Source: Mucilaginibacter gossypii
GTDB lineage: Bacteria; Bacteroidota; Bacteroidia; Sphingobacteriales; Sphingobacteriaceae
DNA length: 64,000 nt
Reading direction: 5' to 3'
NCBI RefSeq assembly: GCF_900100945.1
Contig: NZ_FNCG01000003.1
Location: 558,001-622,000 of the forward strand
This document shows positions 61,723 through 64,000 of this stretch, piece by piece. The notes below the pieces were generated by a model. That model did not search any database. It was not told where the DNA came from and worked only from the letters and a program-made list of their open reading frames with translations. A program made the translations under genes and the position numbers. Every line of letters begins with the position of its first letter. Position 1 is the first letter of the stretch.

Positions 61723-63033
61723 TTAATCCAATTCAATTGGTTTCATTTTAGGCACCAGGAAATGCATAATGAGCCAGGCTAAAATGTAAGCGCTTCCGCA
61801 AACAAAGAACATAATATAATAGGCTATCTCAATTTTACCGATTGACCGGTAATACACAAACAGGTTTTTTTGCACGGCAAGCGACAGGAATACACCACCG
61901 ATAGAACCGAACATGCCACCTAAGCCCGTTACCGAACCAATAGTGCGTTTTGGGAACATATCCGAAACTGTGGTGAATATATTAGCGCTCCATGCTTGGT
62001 GCGCCGATGCTGCTATCCCTATCACTATAACAGCAAGCCACATATTAACACCACCCAGAATTTGCGCAAATATGATTGGTATTACCGCCAGTGCGTAGAT
62101 AAACATAGATGTTTTACGGGCTTTAAATACAGGCCAATCCTTTTTAATAAGGTTCATAGGCAACCAACCGCCGCCAACACTCCCAAAGGTAGACATGGTA
62201 TAAACCAACGCAACGGGAATGGCTATTTCTGTGCCCTTTAAATGATACTGGCTTTCCAAAAAATCGGGGAGCCAGAACAGGTAAAACCACCATATAGGGT
62301 CGGTAAGGAATTTACCTATAACAAATGCCCACGTTTGCTTAAACGAAAGCAGCTTGCCCCAAGATATTTTCTTTTGCTCAACTGGCTGTAAAGCTTCAGT
62401 TTGACTGTCATGATCACTGTTGATGTAATCAAGCTCGGCTTTTGATACCTTGCTATGCTTTGAAGGTGCGCGATAAATTACCTGCCATAATACAAGCCAT
62501 ATAAAACCGATTGAGCCGGTTATGATAAATGCCCAGCGCCATCCCCAGGCAGCTGCTATAAACGGAACCGTTAAAGGGGCAACTATAGCACCTATATTTG
62601 CACCAGAGTTAAATATCCCCGTAGCAAATGCACGTTCTTTTTTAGGAAACCACTCGGCCACTGTTTTAATGGCTGCAGGAAAATTTCCCGCTTCACTAAG
62701 ACCCAATGCAGAACGCACTACGCCGAAACCAAAGGTGCCGCCAACAAAAGCGTGGCACACCGCCGAAATACTCCATAGTAGTGTTGAAAGGAAATAGCCG
62801 AGTTTGGTGCCTATCTTATCGATGATCCGTCCGGCAGCCAGCAAACCTATTGAATAAGCTATTTTAAAAGCAATCTCAATATTGGCATAATCGCCATCAT
62901 TCCACTTAAACTCCTTGGTAAGGTCTGATTTAAGCAAACTGATTACCGCCCGGTCAAGGTAATTAACGGTTGTTGCGAAAAACACCAGCGAGCAGATCAC
63001 CCAGCGGTAGTTTCCAACTTTTTCTTCTCTCAT
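61723..63033 (-). CDS. MFS hexuronate transporter (ExuT-like, ACS family)
   Basis: 436 residues with 12 hydrophobic segments. The start YRWVICSLVFFATTVNYLDRAVISLLKSDL and LGLSEAGNFPAAIKTVAEWFPKKERAFATGIFNSGANIGAIVAPL are the anion:cation symporter (ACS) marks of GudP/ExuT-like carriers of glucuronate and galacturonate. It is on the minus strand after the KDPG aldolase and kinase genes, with a 19-bp gap, so it is the last gene of a hexuronate operon whose upstream part lies off the right edge. The substrate is inferred from family and neighbours. Confidence 0.9.
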   Translation of the reverse strand: MREEKVGNYRWVICSLVFFATTVNYLDRAVISLLKSDLTKEFKWNDGDYANIEIAFKIAYSIGLLAAGRIIDKIGTKLGYFLSTLLWSISAVCHAFVGGTFGFGVVRSALGLSEAGNFPAAIKTVAEWFPKKERAFATGIFNSGANIGAIVAPLTVPFIAAAWGWRWAFIITGSIGFIWLVLWQVIYRAPSKHSKVSKAELDYINSDHDSQTEALQPVEQKKISWGKLLSFKQTWAFVIGKFLTDPIWWFYLFWLPDFLESQYHLKGTEIAIPVALVYTMSTFGSVGGGWLPMNLIKKDWPVFKARKTSMFIYALAVIPIIFAQILGGVNMWLAVIVIGIAASAHQAWSANIFTTVSDMFPKRTIGSVTGLGGMFGSIGGVFLSLAVQKNLFVYYRSIGKIEIAYYIMFFVCGSAYILAWLIMHFLVPKMKPIELD

Positions 63034-63052
63034 TATAATTTAGGTTAACTGG

Positions 63053-63715
63053 CTATTTAATGGTTTGTACTATTTCAAGCAGCTTCAGGGTATCGTTATA
63101 CAGTTTATCGTACTCCTGGTTTTCCAGTACGCTTTTGCTGATTAGTTTACTGCCCATGCCCACGGCGCATACCCCTGCTTTAAACCAGGTACTGATGCTG
63201 TCATGGTTCAAATCAACCCCACCTGTTGGCATGAACAACTGACCGGCAAACAAATCCCTGATTGAGGATACAAACTCAGGCCCCAGTATATTGGCCGGGA
63301 ATATTTTTATCAGCGCAGCCGCGTTTTGTTGAGCTGTGTAAATTTCGGTTGGTGTCATACAGCCAGGAATCCATAACAAGTTGTGCTGCGCTGCCAGTTT
63401 GCCAACCTCGGGATTAACAATCGGTGATACGATAAAATCAGCTCCGGCAGCAATAAAAGCTTCAGCTTCCTGAACACTTTTGATGGTACCGATACCTAAT
63501 TCCAGGCCCGGCATTTCGCCGTTTGCAAGGGCTTGTTTTAAAACCTTGAAGTTTTCGAGGGCGGCTGCACCGCGGTTGGTATATTCAAATACCCTAATGC
63601 CAGCTTTATAAAGCGTGCGGGTTATTTGCAGGCTTACTTCCGGGTCTTTATAAAAGAACAGCGGTAATGTACCCTGCTTTAATATCGCGTCAAGTACTAT
63701 ATCTTTTTTACTCAT
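63053..63715 (-). CDS. eda: 2-keto-3-deoxy-6-phosphogluconate / 4-hydroxy-2-oxoglutarate aldolase
   Basis: 220 residues, typical of the KDPG/KHG aldolase group. Glu in RVFEYTNRGAAAL, LGIGTIKSVQEAEAFIAAGADFIVSP and the Schiff-base Lys in ALIKIFPANILGPEFV (about residue 137), then LFMPTGGVDLN complete the barrel. It splits KDPG into pyruvate and glyceraldehyde 3-phosphate in the Entner-Doudoroff and hexuronate routes. Its ATG shares four bases with the stop of the kinase gene (ATGA). It precedes the transporter gene in the same direction. Confidence 0.94.
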   Translation of the reverse strand: MSKKDIVLDAILKQGTLPLFFYKDPEVSLQITRTLYKAGIRVFEYTNRGAAALENFKVLKQALANGEMPGLELGIGTIKSVQEAEAFIAAGADFIVSPIVNPEVGKLAAQHNLLWIPGCMTPTEIYTAQQNAAALIKIFPANILGPEFVSSIRDLFAGQLFMPTGGVDLNHDSISTWFKAGVCAVGMGSKLISKSVLENQEYDKLYNDTLKLLEIVQTIK

Positions 63716-64000
63716 TGTTTCATTGTGTTATAAATTTGATCAACTCTTTTGGTGGTCGCATCGCCTTCAATAAATAGCTTCTCGAATGCGGCTGCCGTTG
63801 CAAAGTCCAGCAATTGCTGCGGATCTTGCTTGTTATAAAAGCCGTAAATAAGCCCGGCCATAAAGCAATCGCCGCTGCCAACTTTGTCAACCACGGTTTC
63901 GGTAGTATAGGTTGGGGAGTGATAAAAGCGGTTACCTGTATAAAGCGAAGTATAATATTCAACGCCTTTGCCTGCATCAAAGCGGAAGGTATTGGCAACA
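63712..64000 (-). CDS. kdgK: PfkB-family sugar kinase, 2-dehydro-3-deoxygluconokinase-like (C-terminal part)
   Basis: Only the C-terminal 95 or so residues are in the window; the gene continues beyond the right edge. In frame they read from VANTFRFDAGKGVEYYT to the PfkB catalytic motif V-G-S-G-D-C-F-M-A-G (Asp is the base) and end in FIEGDATTKRVDQIYNTMKQ. KDG kinase phosphorylates 2-keto-3-deoxygluconate to KDPG, the substrate of the aldolase that follows with a 4-bp overlap. The operon order kinase, aldolase, transporter supports hexuronate catabolism. The name rests mainly on context, as the N-terminal sugar site is not in the window. Confidence 0.85.
   Translation of the reverse strand, partial: VANTFRFDAGKGVEYYTSLYTGNRFYHSPTYTTETVVDKVGSGDCFMAGLIYGFYNKQDPQQLLDFATAAAFEKLFIEGDATTKRVDQIYNTMKQ

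Noticed and set aside
1..64000. CRISPR array, insertion sequence, prophage or integron
   Set aside because: No regularly spaced repeats, transposase or phage protein, and no terminal inverted repeats with target duplications were seen.

Overview
The window is ordinary chromosome of a Bacteroidota bacterium of the Sphingobacteriaceae, most likely Mucilaginibacter or a close relative. The signs are low-to-middling GC, spacers with no Shine-Dalgarno pattern, promoters of the Bacteroidota type (TTTG, about 20 bp, TAnnTTTG), Bacteroidota-only families (DUF4199, BatA-domain proteins, DUF6580, catalytic/non-catalytic M16 pairs) and the gene order thrS-infC-rpmI-rplT. About 62 protein genes were called. 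No tRNA, rRNA, insertion sequence, prophage, integron or CRISPR array was seen.

Layout. 1-3.4 kb: an alpha/beta hydrolase cut by the window edge, a free-methionine sulfoxide reductase, a CrtA-like monooxygenase, a Dph6-like ATP pyrophosphatase and a sirtuin. 3.4-6.4 kb: a cobalamin uptake unit (promoter, B12 riboswitch, BtuB-like TonB receptor, DUF6580 membrane protein, terminator). 6.4-9.6 kb: a class-A-like serine hydrolase, an SRPBCC protein and an acyltransferase. 9.6-12.9 kb: the translation operon thrS-infC-rpmI-rplT. 13.1-15.7 kb: a secreted M1 peptidase with an extra C-terminal domain. 15.9-28.5 kb: a large envelope/isoprenoid block, with two GT2 glycosyltransferases, a membrane protein, a GH3-family enzyme, dxr and rseP on the plus strand, facing two DUF4199 proteins, an acidic protein, a dihydroorotase-like protein without its metal ligands and a BatA/vWA protein on the minus strand.

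28.5-44.4 kb: a CDP-alcohol phosphatidyltransferase-like protein, aldo/keto reductase, M19 dipeptidase, trxB, a GH20 hexosaminidase with a lipoprotein, an acyl-CoA carboxylase carboxyltransferase, a LOG protein, guaB and an M16 peptidase pair. 44.5-53.7 kb: a secreted lipoprotein with a GATase1-like region, gpmA, an acetate transporter, a NagD-type HAD phosphatase, a single-domain response regulator, a class-C-like serine hydrolase, a thioesterase, xerD and aroQ. 53.8-60 kb: a large MscS channel, GT2, an LpxL-like acyltransferase, WbqC-like protein and CorA. 60-64 kb: a DUF3820 protein, an MBL-fold hydrolase, and the end of a hexuronate route (hexuronate MFS transporter, KDPG aldolase, KDG kinase) that runs off the right edge.

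I found no clearly new multi-gene system. The best leads are the membrane protein under B12-riboswitch control (a candidate inner-membrane cobalamin carrier), the metal-ligand-less dihydroorotase in its conserved-looking envelope neighbourhood, a bacterial GH3 enzyme beside dxr, the M1 peptidase fused to a LolA-like tail, an 18-codon leader ORF at 61.36 kb, and several families of inverted or tandem repeats in spacers. All functions are read from sequence by eye and family memory; no database search was possible.
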